DNA from: Lactifluus volemus
Taxonomy: Eukaryota > Basidiomycota > Agaricomycetes > Russulales > Russulaceae
NCBI GenBank assembly: GCA_022376515.1
Contig: WTXI01000081.1
Location: 85,747 to 149,746, forward strand
DNA length: 64,000 bases
Direction of reading: 5' to 3'
The notes below the pieces were generated by a model. The model was not told the DNA's origin and searched no databases. It worked only from the letters and a program-made list of their open reading frames with translations. Below, in pieces: positions 20,001 to 30,849 of the stretch (position 1 is its first letter; each line of letters opens with the position of its first letter). The position numbers and the translations under genes are program-made.

Positions 20001-22925
20001 TCTCGATCTTTGCGCCCAGCTCACCCATCTAAGTGCTGCCGCTCATCTCGCCTTCTTTTTGTTCAGGGATAACTTGGCCCGCACTCGATTCATCCCTACT
20101 CAGTCCTATGTCGACATCATGATCATGATCAAGAATGTGTACTTCTGTGTCGCAAAAATGAAGGTCGATAACCCCACAGACAACTTCTATTTAATTCTAC
20201 TAGGGACAGATCGCCTGGAGACCTTCTTTGGTCTCGTTCGCACGGCTGTCGGCACTGATGTGAACGTGGATACCCTACAACTTGGTAGCCGCGCGTCTGG
20301 ACTTATAGAAGTGGCCGCTATTCTTGCCGAGCACCCAGAATGGGACCATGGTACTCGTCGCCTCACGCTTCCTGTTATCTCCCAACATGATGGCGAAATA
20401 TCGTCCAAGGTCGATCATATCACCCCCATGAGTTGGGAAGGTGATGTCTCTGTTGCTAAAGTAAACCTGCACACTTGCTGGCTCCTTGGGCGTAGCAAGG
20501 CAGTTGAACTTATCCCTGAGCTTGGGCCGGCATTAATGGATCTCGCTGCCAGTGACTCCGAGTCGTCCTATGACATCCTTGCACCACTTGGGCGACCACT
20601 TGTCAACCAATACGATGACGACGACGAGTACGACACTACTGTGTTGTCAGGTAGTTCTCAATCTATCAACTTGAAGGAAGATCTAGTGGCGTCACCAGGG
20701 CATCCATACACACATGACGGCGATATCGAGGATGCGATTGCCGATGAAATGCCTCGAAACCAAGTCACATCGGATATTACAATTCAGGGTGAGAAGACAT
20801 CAAAGGCAAGGGCGCTCCGACGACGAATGGAATATAATACTACCCGGTCATCCACCGATCGTCTAAAACGTGTCCAACAGTTGCCATGCTTTGAAACGGC
20901 AAGCTCAGATTCTCTTGTACTGAATGAGAGCGTCTTAGGGGCCCCTTCCCTCCGTATTGGAAACCCTATCGCTGTACTTGTCCGATCTGGGGAGCTCATT
21001 GTCTTAGCTGTTGCTCAGATCAATCGGATCAGGTTTGCAGGCAGAGACAACCTCGAGGAACTCCCTCTGCATCTACTTGGCGACCCAAGCGCGGCTGTGG
21101 ATTTCCAAGTCCTCCGTCTTCGTCCGGCGACGGTTGAAGATGATCCAACACAGGTCCATGATTGGTGCTGGTCCCGATATATGGATGGACTATGCGACAA
21201 CGTCCAGGGTGACTACATTCACCCTATCAATCCCTCAATATCCGTGCAGAAACCTGGAACGCCAATGTTTCTCTTTGAGAGCACTTTCTTGGTTACCTTG
21301 TCCTGTACTCTCTTCGAGGAGCTCCGCCCACAAGACCGCCGGAAGCTACCAAAGGTCAAAGTGTCTGAACACTTTCCATATCGAAGCTCTGGTGAGTTCG
21401 ATCTTTTCTCAACTTGAATCTCAAGTTACACACGTTAACTAGCATGACATTACAGTAGGAAGCGCATGCTTCGTGTGTGAGGCAGCAGGGGAATCAAACA
21501 GTGTGAGTGTAGGAGAGTCCAGTGACTGTTCACGATGTGGCCCCTCCGCTCTCCTGGACTGGCAAAAACCTCAGCGCATCCTTGAACACATGGCTGCACA
21601 CGTTCTATTCGACCCAACACTGAATTCTTCAGAAGAGCGATGTGGCCTATGCCTTCGGCCAGCTCCTATGTGTCAAATATATATCAAAAAGGGTCGAGGC
21701 AAGAAAGGGAGCCTGTCTATTGACCAAAAGCGATCTTCATGTCCAAATCTTGTCCGGTTTAACTATGCGAGCGCTGCTACATCATCTGAGTCCTCTCCAT
21801 GCTCTAATGTACCGACTGTATGCACGCTTTGTCCAGATGGTAGCCCTGCAGTCTGGACATACAGCCTTCATGCGCATTATCGCATGCGCCACCGATTGGC
21901 TTCTACGGCTCATTTTCCCTCTCAAGTGTTACTTGCCCGGTCTGAAACAGATGGTATGAAACGCATTTGGAATGCACGCTTCACCGTCAAAGCTCGTAAG
22001 AAGCGCCGAGTCATCCCCTCCCTCCAGATCTCGGATGCCCACCGGCCCCATGTCCCTTTGAAAAGGCAAGTGTCGTCTTAAAGCAAATTACAATAGATTG
22101 CACACTCATGAACGCTACCAGACCGGACACCATGTCCGATACTGATGACCAAGTTGATGACTCGGAAGATGATGACGCCAAGGAGGACGCTATGATTTGG
22201 GAGGACTTGCAATCAGATTCAGATGGGGGGGGCAGTGACGATTTGGACCGCAATTCAAGTTCCAGTACGTGGAAGCTTGAAGCGATTCGAATCTATTAGT
22301 GTCTTATCCCTTGCTTAATTCGTGTTTTGCCAGCCCCACCTACCCCAGCTACGTCATTGCCCGCAGCTGCAACAAGCATGGCCCCTTGCGTGGCCCGAGC
22401 CTCTCCACCTCCATCTGAGCCCATCGCGGCACCCACTCCTCCATCCTCCCTAGTCCGAAGCAAGTCCCGAAGCCCCCTTTCAAGTGAGCGTCCCGATGCT
22501 GTTGTAGCGATAGGTTCAAGCTCCAATGCCTCCGAGACAAGCTTTGGTCCCCCACACAAGCCCCCACATATCCCTCGGGCTCGGACTTCAGGGCAAGCTC
22601 CAGGGGAAGGTGAAGCGATTGGCACTAGAAATTCACGACGGCTTGGAAAGCGAAAAGCAAACGTTATCAATCTCAATGCTTGTATCTGTGGGATAACAAT
22701 CTCAGATGAGGAGATTGAAGAAAACACAAATATTATGAGGTGTCGTGTACAGGGGTGTGAGACAGTCTGGGTATGTCCACCTGAGCTTCAGTACTCCAGT
22801 CTTCGTGCATCTAGACTCATGACAACTATTCATAGTTTCACCAACACTGTATGAACTACGACTTTGCCCCAAGGAACTGGGCCTGTGAGAGTTGTAGCGC
22901 TGGGGTTAGCCACCGTCGTCGTTAA
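17068..22925 (+). CDS. Giant seven-exon transposase with zinc fingers and a PHD-like domain
   Basis: Exons inferred from splice sites with frame kept throughout: about 17068-18014, 18067-19270, 19348-21391, 21456-22065, 22122-22264, 22334-22770 and 22836-22925, giving about 1,825 residues. The intron at 22066-22121 is GC-AG (AG|GCAAGT); the others are GT-AG. The true start is unclear: the finger CPAC...H..H...C (about 17146-17230) lies partly upstream of the first ATG at 17164, so a 5' exon is probable. Exons 2-3 hold the conserved core. Candidate acidic residues are MLDELATEKRIRWD (about 19100), CIASDGEAKRG (about 19540) and LGTDRLETFFGLVR (about 20205). Exon 4 has several CxxC pairs; exon 7 completes a C4HC3 PHD-like finger (CICG, MRCRVQGC, WFHQHC, WACESC). 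Similar hypothetical proteins occur in Agaricomycetes to my knowledge. Catalysis by D/D/E is inference. Confidence 0.8.
22681..22925 (+). other. PHD-like finger at the transposase C-terminus
   Basis: Eight ligands in C4HC3 order: C-x-C, then C-x4-C after about 20 residues, then W-F-H-x2-C, then W-x-C-x2-C. The ligands span an intron at 22771-22835, which when removed joins ETVW to FHQHC. PHD fingers usually read histone H3 tails, so chromatin targeting is a possible role. Confidence 0.7.
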
Positions 22926-23369
22926 CTGCCGCCTTCGACTTGTCGAGTCTGTCCGTCCCCCTCTACCTGTGTCATTTCTTCCAAGTCTGTGTGTGCCTTG
23001 GGGTGCGCTTCGCCTCAACGCGAGTGAGGATGCGACGACGATGCGTTCAGAGCTTGGTTCAGAGCGCCCGACAAACCCAACTGGCGCCCCTTGCATGTGC
23101 CACTCCGGCACTTGGTGAACGAATCCCAGGCCTTAATTCATTATATTAGTACCTCAGTTCGAGTTGCACATTGACAGATGGTATATTATAATTAAAAGTT
23201 TGCGTGCTGCATGCTTGGCCGCGTGCGCAGTACGGTACAAGTAGGAGTGACATGCACCGTGAGACACAGATACTACATTTGGAAAGGGGGGGGGGGGGGG
23301 TTAGCCCCTATTGCCCTTAAGGCCGAATTCCGACCCCCGGTCTGAATTTCCCATCCCGACACCCCCTTG

Positions 23370-23450
23370 GTTGACATGCACATTGACATGGACGTTGACA
23401 TGGACGTTGACATAGACGTTGACATGGTCGTTCGAAAGCAAGAGGAGCCT
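23370..23450 (-). pseudogene. Detached 5' end of FunK1 copy 1
   Basis: The second target duplication is followed by tandem GTTGACATGGAC-like units (23370-23435) and then GGTCGTTCGAA, which matches the sequence just upstream of the start of FunK1 copy 2 (about 30118-30130). It is the 5' edge of the copy-1 gene, separated from it by the transposon. Confidence 0.75.
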
Positions 23451-24689
23451 TGCTGTCACCAGTTTGCCACAGTTAAGTTTGCCACATCGCTTCCCCACCC
23501 TCCCCGTGGCTACTTGGCCCATTCAAACAGTGCTTGCCGTCCCGCCCTCACCGACACCGATATTTCATACTTTGGCCATTTTTGCTTACATTCTGCTCAT
23601 TGACATATCGGACCACCCCGGTTCCAACGATCTCGCGGTCCGGAGCCGCCGCCGCCCCTGGCATCAGTGCACCAGCCCCATCCCCTTACTGCACTCGCAC
23701 CTGCTGCACTTGAACCTGTGCTCAAAGCCGTCGCATCCGTGCCATTTTCCACTCGTTCCTGCGCTCGCAGCCATTACACCCACTGCACCCGCCACACATG
23801 CACCTGGATTCGCACCTGGACTCAAAGCCGTTGCCCTCGTGCTCCTTTTCTCCTTTTGCTTGTCGTCTCGTCTGTGATCTTGCGGCTCTCGCTAGTCCTG
23901 CCTCGTACGAAAAGGATGGAGGTCAACCACTCGCGATCGGAGCCTTGTCGCCTGCGTTCGGATGCCGGGAAGGACTCCGCTATTGCCACGGACGGGGAGG
24001 ACATGGTTGTCGATGTCGACAGCATCGGCATTGACATTAGCATCGGCCTCGGCAATGACGACCGCAAGATGGTGGACTAGGACGAGGATGCCATGGACCG
24101 CGAGCTCCCACTGCCGGCCACCAGTATGACACGGAGGGCAGCAAGAGGTTCACATAACAAACATGTGAGCAGCCCTCTTCCTCTATTTCATTGTCATCCG
24201 TGTTTTCCTTTCTGATATCCACGTTCCACGCGCTATCGACTTTCACCATCAGTTCCCGCATGTCTAAAAACAGCTCGCTGAGCTTTGTATCGTATATAAT
24301 ATCCTGTGCAGCAGGAACAAGGCCGCCCTTCGGGACTTCAGTCAAGATCGAAAACGCTGGGAAAGGTGTGCCCCGCGTTTGTTCGAGCTTTGGTTTTGAC
24401 TGACATCTTGCCCCATCTCGCTGTCTCGCGCTCCAACGTGCCTCAGCTCGTCCATTGCGCTCCCACTCGCGCTCCCCTCATCACACTCCCCTCCAACTAG
24501 CCTCATTCCCGGTGCATGGAAGCATCACAAGGGATCACGATGAGTTTCTCATACCAAAGAGCAGCCGAAACTAAAGCAATCGATGCTGCGTCGGGTATAG
24601 CTCTTTTCCGCGGCACCTTCGATGGGCTCGGGATCGACGGGCAGTATATGTCTAGTTACTAGTATGCCGGCATTGGACTGCTGTTTACG
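23451..24689. other. No recognisable gene
   Basis: Open stretches (for example 23667-24080 plus and 24037-24345 minus) lack family features and no splice plan connects them. The composition around 23640-24100 is repetitive (GCACTCGCACC and CCTGGACTCAAAGCCGT-like repeats). Confidence 0.5.
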
Positions 24690-25200
24690 CCCGACTCCCC
24701 CCGGTGTCGGTCCATAACACGCAACGACAATTGATCTATATTTCTCCTTGCCTGAGCCACCAAAGTGCGGGCTGCCTAATTAATGTACATCAAATATCAA
24801 AGGCAGCAGAGGGCTGCGGTGGGGAGGTGGCAATCAATGTGAGGGGTGGAGAACAGTTATATACGAGTAGACATGTACTAGCGAAAGGAGAAATTAACTT
24901 AGATCCCAGCCTTCCAAGTCTTTGAAATGGGCAGTGACAGGGTGATTGGAACGCTGGCGCGAGGAAATGAACTGTATAGCTTGCGACTCTGTGGATCCAG
25001 AGTGGGGATATAAGTAGAGATGATGCAGCATAGGCAACGCGTCCATGACCCTTTCCCCAGTGAGCTCTTGCAGCGCAGATGAAATATTACATGGACACTT
25101 GTGACAGCAGTTTCCCCCGGCGTCAGTCAATAATACGCAACGACGACCTGAAGCATTAAATTGATCTATATTAGAGCCATCATCGTACATCGAACTGTTG
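24690..25200 (-). pseudogene. F-box/LRR family, 3'-end fragment
   Basis: About 24894-25085 reads on the minus strand as the family C-terminus (ALQELTGERVMDALPMLHHLYL, then QAIQFISSRQRSNHPVTAHF). The family 3' flank lies on both sides: 24690-24890 is its own, and about 25090-25200 is that of the next copy. Nothing of the F-box or LRR region remains. Confidence 0.75.
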
Positions 25201-25355
25201 AGAAGCGGTCCGGACAGTCCGATCGTCTCGGCTCAGCCACGCGTGCGACCTTAGCAGCCGTGGGGAGGTGGAAATCACCGGGAGGGGTGGATTAAGACAG
25301 GTACTAGGTTACTAGAAGAAAGAGAAGTGTGATAATTTACGAGGACTCATGAAAA

Positions 25356-26844
25356 TTAACCAAGACTCCAATACGGTTCTTTAACATGGACAGTGACGGG
25401 GTGATTGGAACGCTGGCGTGAGGAAATGAATGGCTGTAAAGCTTGCTGCGTGGATGTGAATTTAAGGTAAAGATGGCGCAGCCTAGGCAACGCCTCCATG
25501 ACCCTTTCCCCAGTGAGCTCTAGCAGCGCAGATGCAACAATCTCACCCAGTTTGGGCGGTATATGCATGTACTTCGAAGCCGGAAATGCATGGAAGATCT
25601 CCAGCCATTGGGGGTTATCCACGTAGTCTTCCCAATCTGAAAACACTACATTCTTTTCAGGACCCTCTGCACGGATGAGAAGCTCTTCGACATTGGATAA
25701 GAATGGCGAAATCTTGCCACATATTTGAGCTATACACGCAACTTGCCAATCCAGCCCATGGCACGATATCCAGATAGATAGAGCAGACCTCCTTCTCGTT
25801 GTTGAACGTAAGGCGATCGTTGTTGAACGAAAGTCGATCGTGACAGTATTACTAAAAAGGTACAGCTCCGCGTTTTCAAAGGACCCGGGGATCCATGTGC
25901 GACCGATAAACTGGACGAAATGTGGAATGTCGAAATCGAGCTGGTTGAAGAACCGTGTCCGGACGGAAATAATAGCAGGAGTGTCGATGCGAGCCACAAG
26001 ATCCTCAAAGTACTCGCTAGCGCCGTGGAACGTAAAACTGAAGAGAGAGGGGAGGACAATGCGTGCCAATGAAGAAGGAAGTCTATTTCCTGGATCAGGA
26101 CGAGAAGCTGGGGATTTGAATTCAATGTAAAAGAATTAAGCTTGGTCAACGAGGATAGGGCCGTGGCCAGAGCTTCGGGTGAAAAGTAACCGGTATTCGG
26201 TATCCTCCAGAGTTGAAAACTGCAAGATCATGGCAAGATCGAAGAAATTTTGGTAGTGCCGGAAACGGAATACTCCAAAACTCGAGATACTTTAGACGCG
26301 GGTAAGATCCACCCAAAAAGGTATCGGGAAGCACCGGTGCGGACATCCAAATACCATCAACCATTTCAAGGCGAAGACGTGTCAAAACTGGATATGGCTT
26401 GTTTAGAACTTCGGACTCGGAGAGTCGCTCCGATAGAGTACTTGTAATGTTTCAGGTCAATTTTGACACGCGATCGTGATGCCTGAGTGCGGCAATAAAG
26501 TTGGCTCTTCTCTGAGGCTGTAGTAGAAAACCCGATCCCTGTATGACGATAGGAAACGACGTGGCCAGACATTTAGCGTTTTCTTCACGGGGGTTTTCGC
26601 ATTGCAGAAAAGTTGCAAATGAAGACGATGCGGTGATTCAAACACGATGTGTCTCCACCTTCGGCATACGTGCACCAGTGCATGCCACCATCGAGGGGAA
26701 TCGGACGAGGCATTTGACAAAGTCGAAGATGTCCAGGAGGACATTGTCAGTGAGGGATTCAATTGTCACGCGTGGGAATGAAATCGGGCCTACTCGATTC
26801 AAGTGAGTGGTGCTTCAGCGGGTCTATGGTCATGAAACTACCCG
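25356..26844 (-). pseudogene. F-box/LRR protein, frameshifted copy
   Basis: Full-length relic. The F-box start (FPRVTIESLTDNVLLDIFDF) near 26780 falls out of frame before the PRWWHALVHVCRRWRHIVF block. The middle (VLPDTFLGGSYPRLKYLEF, about 26330) and the C-terminal half (25356-26069, ending near QRSNHPVTVHV) are in further frames. At least three frame changes separate regions that are continuous in the intact copies. Confidence 0.8.
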
Positions 26845-27239
26845 GTCGCCTTTGATGTCCGTTCCTCGTAACTCTTGTTCGTTGAGAAGCCGGAAAATCA
26901 TTGAGTTGTCGAGTGTGACATACTAATAGTTGGAAATTCAAGTTGGCAAGCACGGAGTTAGCTTAGACTGTTGTTGCAGAGAGAATTAGGATCCGGACGT
27001 ACCTGCAAGAAAGAGAACTTTCGACAGAGATGTTGACGATTCAGCTGAGGGACGTTGGAATGGGATCAGGGACAGTGATGACAGCGTGGGAAGCGTAGCG
27101 GACATTGTGCAGTTACCCGACGGTGAGATAAGCGCAGGCAACGCGGCTTGACCACCATATCATCGAGGCACGAAGTGCCAATGATGAGGCCTGTGAGGCC
27201 CATGAGGTAGAAGAAAGAAAAGAAAGGTCGTGACAATCG
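26845..27239. other. F-box upstream flank, no gene
   Basis: Matches the region upstream of the other F-box copies (GTACCTGC, GAGAAAGAGAACT, CAGCTGAGGGACGT). No coding signal. Confidence 0.55.
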
Positions 27240-30120
27240 ACATTACTGCGGGCATAATCAACGTTTTCACTTGCACTGGCAGCCTTCTGTTGGGGTATAT
27301 TTGGATGCTGGATGGCGAGGAGGGACGAAGACTAGTCCCGGGAGGTCAGAGGAGCCCGAGGAACGCGTCGGCGGCTTCAAGTTGAAGGTGACCCGGTATG
27401 GATCACTGGCACCGGCACGCACGCTCCGTCGCTCCCCGCTGGGGCGGACGCCCAGACCGTTTTACGATACCCCTTCACGTTTCACGCTATCACTATATTT
27501 CCTGAGGCTCCTCGCGCGCTGCTCGTCATTATCTCTCGTTTTAACTCATCTCAAAGACATTTCGACTTTATTGTAGCAATTATATTAGTAGCTACTATGG
27601 AGTCTGGACTCTAGCTTAAATATCTTCGAGCAATCAAGTCTGTAAGGGCATCACATGCTCACTTTCGTTCCTTCCCGTTCTCGCGTGCCTTCTCTGCGTT
27701 GTCGCTTTTATCCTGCTCGTTTTCCTTCGTTATCACTCTCAGGCATTCAATTTCGCATTCACCTTCCAGGCACTAGTGGCAGCTGTAGAACTCGCCCCAG
27801 AATATGGCATGTAATTCTTTCTCAAACATCGAAACCTCTGTCCTGCCAGTTCAACGCTAGCCTCAACTTAATCAAAGAAATTGCGATTGCGTGCCGCAGA
27901 AACCTCACAACCCCCAATCTATACTGCGTGGTTTACGGAAGGTTTTATCAACACAATGTTCCATGAATGGTTTGCCACGATTCTTGATCATGAAGTCGAG
28001 GATTAAGCGCTGGAACGCTTCTGTGATGTAGTACCGGTCGCTTCGAAGATCTGACGCTGGAAGCCAGTGGCTGTCAATAACAAGAATGGCGGCAAGATCC
28101 TTGATCAAAGGTCGCAAGAGATCGTAGAACGAATGGAGGAGGTTGGGTGACATGTGCCTTGGGAGATTACTGATTAACCGCGTTCTGGACCCATGGTCCC
28201 CGTTCAAAGCGGCCCATGATTCCGTGTCGATCTTTTCCTTGGGAGTGTTTTCAGGCTGCGCGACCACAGCCCAGTAAATGAGCAGCCAAAACACAGATTC
28301 CGCATCGTGTTCGAGTTCGTGTCTCCACATGCCGTGAAATTCGTTATCACCAGTCTCTTTAGGATTAAAGATGAATTCTTTATTTGAGCTCGAGAAATTC
28401 TTAACTCGGTCCGGGTGGGCATCGGCATAGCGACCAGGACTGTTGGGAATCCCAGGGACCCTGGCGAAAACGGGTGGCACAGGTCCTCCCCGTTCAACAG
28501 CTCGAGCAATAAACAAAGGTGTTCCCTCGTAGAAAGGAGAGTCAGGCCAGCATACGGATAACGATCCGCATGCAACTCACAGTTCGGGCGATTTGCGTCT
28601 TCTTATCAGGATCTAAGTGCTCCGCAAGGTTAAAGTCAACAAGGAGCATCGATGTTTCCAACGGATTGGAGCTACATCCAACCATTGTCAGCGACAATCC
28701 AAGTTCAACTTCTATATATACATACCTCAAGCCCAGGAGATACTTGGCATAGCAGAGCGGCAACCCGTTGATCTCCGCCTCTTGCGCAGGAGAAACAGAC
28801 ACCGCGTTCGGCGGCAGCGAGCGTTTCGAGGAATTCTCGACATACAGAACATTTCCTGAGCTGATATCACGATGAAGGACCTTGCGGTGGAGCCGCAAAT
28901 ACCGCAATACTTGCAAACATGTCAGCAGATCGCATCACCACAGAGATTCAAATACCTTCTAGAACGTCGAACAACGTCTCCAACACTTTAGACAGTGTAG
29001 GGATGCTCGCGAAAGGAGATCCACTCTCTCCAAGACCCAAGCGGTACTTGCACCTTTCTTTAAACATAGGATGCCTAATTGTTTCGCCATATGCGGCCAC
29101 CACCACGCCAGGCACCCGCTCCGGTTTATGAACATACTCGTTGAGAATTCTTAGTTCTTCAAATCGTCCTTCAACTCGGCAAAATTGATCCTTAAGTACA
29201 GTGAGATCGTTGCCTTCAACTTTGAAATTTGGATTGGAGAGAACATGAGTACGAGTTGTGAACGGATTTCTCGCATATACGGGATAAAACCCAGGACAAT
29301 CTTTCGTGCCTCCCTGATAAGTGATCTTTATGGTATACGTTGCCGTGGTTTCCTTATCGGGCTTGGTCCCGGTATAGGATGGATCTGCGAAGCGTTCGCC
29401 AGGCTCGTAGAGACGATATATGAACGCATATAAAAGGTTGTTGAGGTCTGGGTCATTCCATTCGACATCGAATTCCCGTATACCTTCGCCGCCAATCCCA
29501 AAAAGGAATTTGACCTTGTCGGAGGAGGAAAGCAGGCCTTGCACAACGTATAGGTCGGGTCTAGCCAAAAGCAGGTAGTGGAGATATGACATCGCCTGTC
29601 GCTTCTGGTCGTCCTCGGATTTTCCCGCAGATGCCTTCTTTCCTGCAAGTCGAATAAATGGCCAAGGAACGACGCCGTTGTTGTTGTTCCAGTCGTCCTC
29701 GAGGGCAGCCGTGATGTCAGGCCTGCACATTGTGTCCGTAACGTGATCATTTGGTGATATGTGTTCCGTATTCCGGAACACTAGGGTAGGGCGGTTTGGG
29801 AAATCTAAAGTGAAGACAATATGTCGGCAGGAAAGCCAACAGCGTAAACAGGTACAGTAGTGCTCACCCCTGTCCTTTATAAATTTGGCCACGGTATTGG
29901 CCAATGGAAGAAACGATTCAATTTCTCTCGAGGGTTTGTCAGGAACCCCTTCCGGGGGGTGGACATCCAAAAAGTTGCGGAACTCTGACTTGTGACGAAA
30001 AGTTCCGAGCAGAAAGTGATCATTATAAGCGAAACTGTGGACTAAATGGGCCTGGCCACGAGGAGGTGTACATGGGCCTGAATGACCTGAATCAGGAGAA
30101 GTCGCAAATGACGTCGACAT
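27240..30120. repeat. Segmental duplication, copy 2 (FunK1 block)
   Basis: Direct repeat of 13700-16649. It is flanked by F-box relics on both sides, so the block was inserted or copied into the F-box array. Confidence 0.85.
27905..30120 (-). CDS. FunK1-type fungal protein kinase, copy 2
   Basis: Five exons on the minus strand: 29868-30120, 28956-29804, 28726-28909, 28581-28671 and 27905-28525. They join in frame to 665 residues. The start ATG (30118-30120) encodes MSTSFATSPDSG. FunK1 features: the N-terminal substrate or regulatory region with WPFIRLAG and GIGGEGIREFDVEW; the catalytic loop HRDISSGNVLY (about residue 375); LVDFNLAEHLD in place of the usual DFG; GTPLFIARAV; and the helix EHDAESVFWLLIYW. 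The catalytic and metal-binding Asp are both present, so activity is possible. FunK1 kinases are expanded in multicellular basidiomycetes; substrates are unknown. No frame break seen, unlike copy 1. Confidence 0.88.
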
Positions 30121-30600
30121 GGTCGTTCGAATGCAAGCGCACAACGGGACAAGTGAGCGCACTGTCAACTGTAATTGTAGAGGTAAAACGTCATACGTCA
30201 CAGGGGGTCTGCTCGCACCACCATGTGCGATCTTCCCACGGCGCAAGCCCGCGCGTCCTGCGGTCAAAAAGAGGATGGGAAGAAATGAAAGAGCGAGGCC
30301 AATGTAAGGTCGGCTTCATACCTACCCTCGGTTTCGACCCATTTCTGCCAACATCGAGGTTTGGACATGCTGGTTAAAACTCGGCCCGAGAGTCCGTAAA
30401 TCCCCTCACGTTCCGTCCTCAGGCTTTTTGTCTTGAATAGACTTTTGCATCCCGACAAAAGCAGTGTGTTGTAAAGGAGTCGCTAATTTTATCATGACAA
30501 TGACCACAGTAGTTCGCTGTGGCGATTAACTGCATACTGAATATTACATGGCCAAGTTGTGCCAAAAGTGGAAGGCCGTTTATGCCCAGGCCCGATTCCT
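30121..30600. other. Upstream of FunK1 copy 2, no gene
   Basis: Short open frames only. No TATA box or family homology recognised. F-box 3' flank starts at about 30600. Confidence 0.5.
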
Positions 30601-30849
30601 GTCACGGTTTCAGTCCATAACACACAACGACAGCCTTTAAATATATTTCTCCTGGCTCGAGGCACCAAAGTGCGGGCCATCTGATAATCGTACGTCATAT
30701 TACAAGAAGCACTGGCAAAAGAGAGCTGCTGTACAAGTGGGGAGGTGAAAATCACTGGGAGGGGTGGGGAACAATTATAAAGTCAGGTACTAGCAAAAAG
30801 AGAAGTGAATTGATGAGGATCCACCAGCATTGACCCAGACTCTTGACAA

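Larger units (their letters stand above)
16650..23369 (+). mobile_element. 6.72-kb DNA transposon, copy A
   Basis: Bounded by the inverted repeat CAAGGGGGTGTCGGGATGGGA (then about 15 less perfect bases ending in GACCGGGGGT) and an 8-bp target duplication GTTGACAT (16642-16649 and 23370-23377). It carries one multi-exon transposase gene on the plus strand. Poly-G tracts lie just inside both ends on the same strand: G19 at 16688-16706 and G15 at 23286-23300. An 8-bp duplication fits hAT, P and KDZ-type elements. I do not see the hAT C-terminal motif or the hallmark motifs I would expect of KDZ transposases, so the superfamily is left open. Copy B at 42281-48999 is nearly identical. Confidence 0.93.

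Noticed and set aside
20784..20999. Antisense frames within the transposase exons
   Set aside because: Shadows of the coding strand; they appear at mirrored positions in both copies.
16650..23369. Assignment of the 6.72-kb transposon to hAT or KDZ
   Set aside because: An 8-bp duplication is compatible, but the hAT C-terminal motif and the KDZ core motifs I would expect were not seen; the family is left unassigned.
23667..24080. A 137-codon frame near the right end of transposon A
   Set aside because: Repetitive composition, no domain, no splice plan and no homologue elsewhere in the window.
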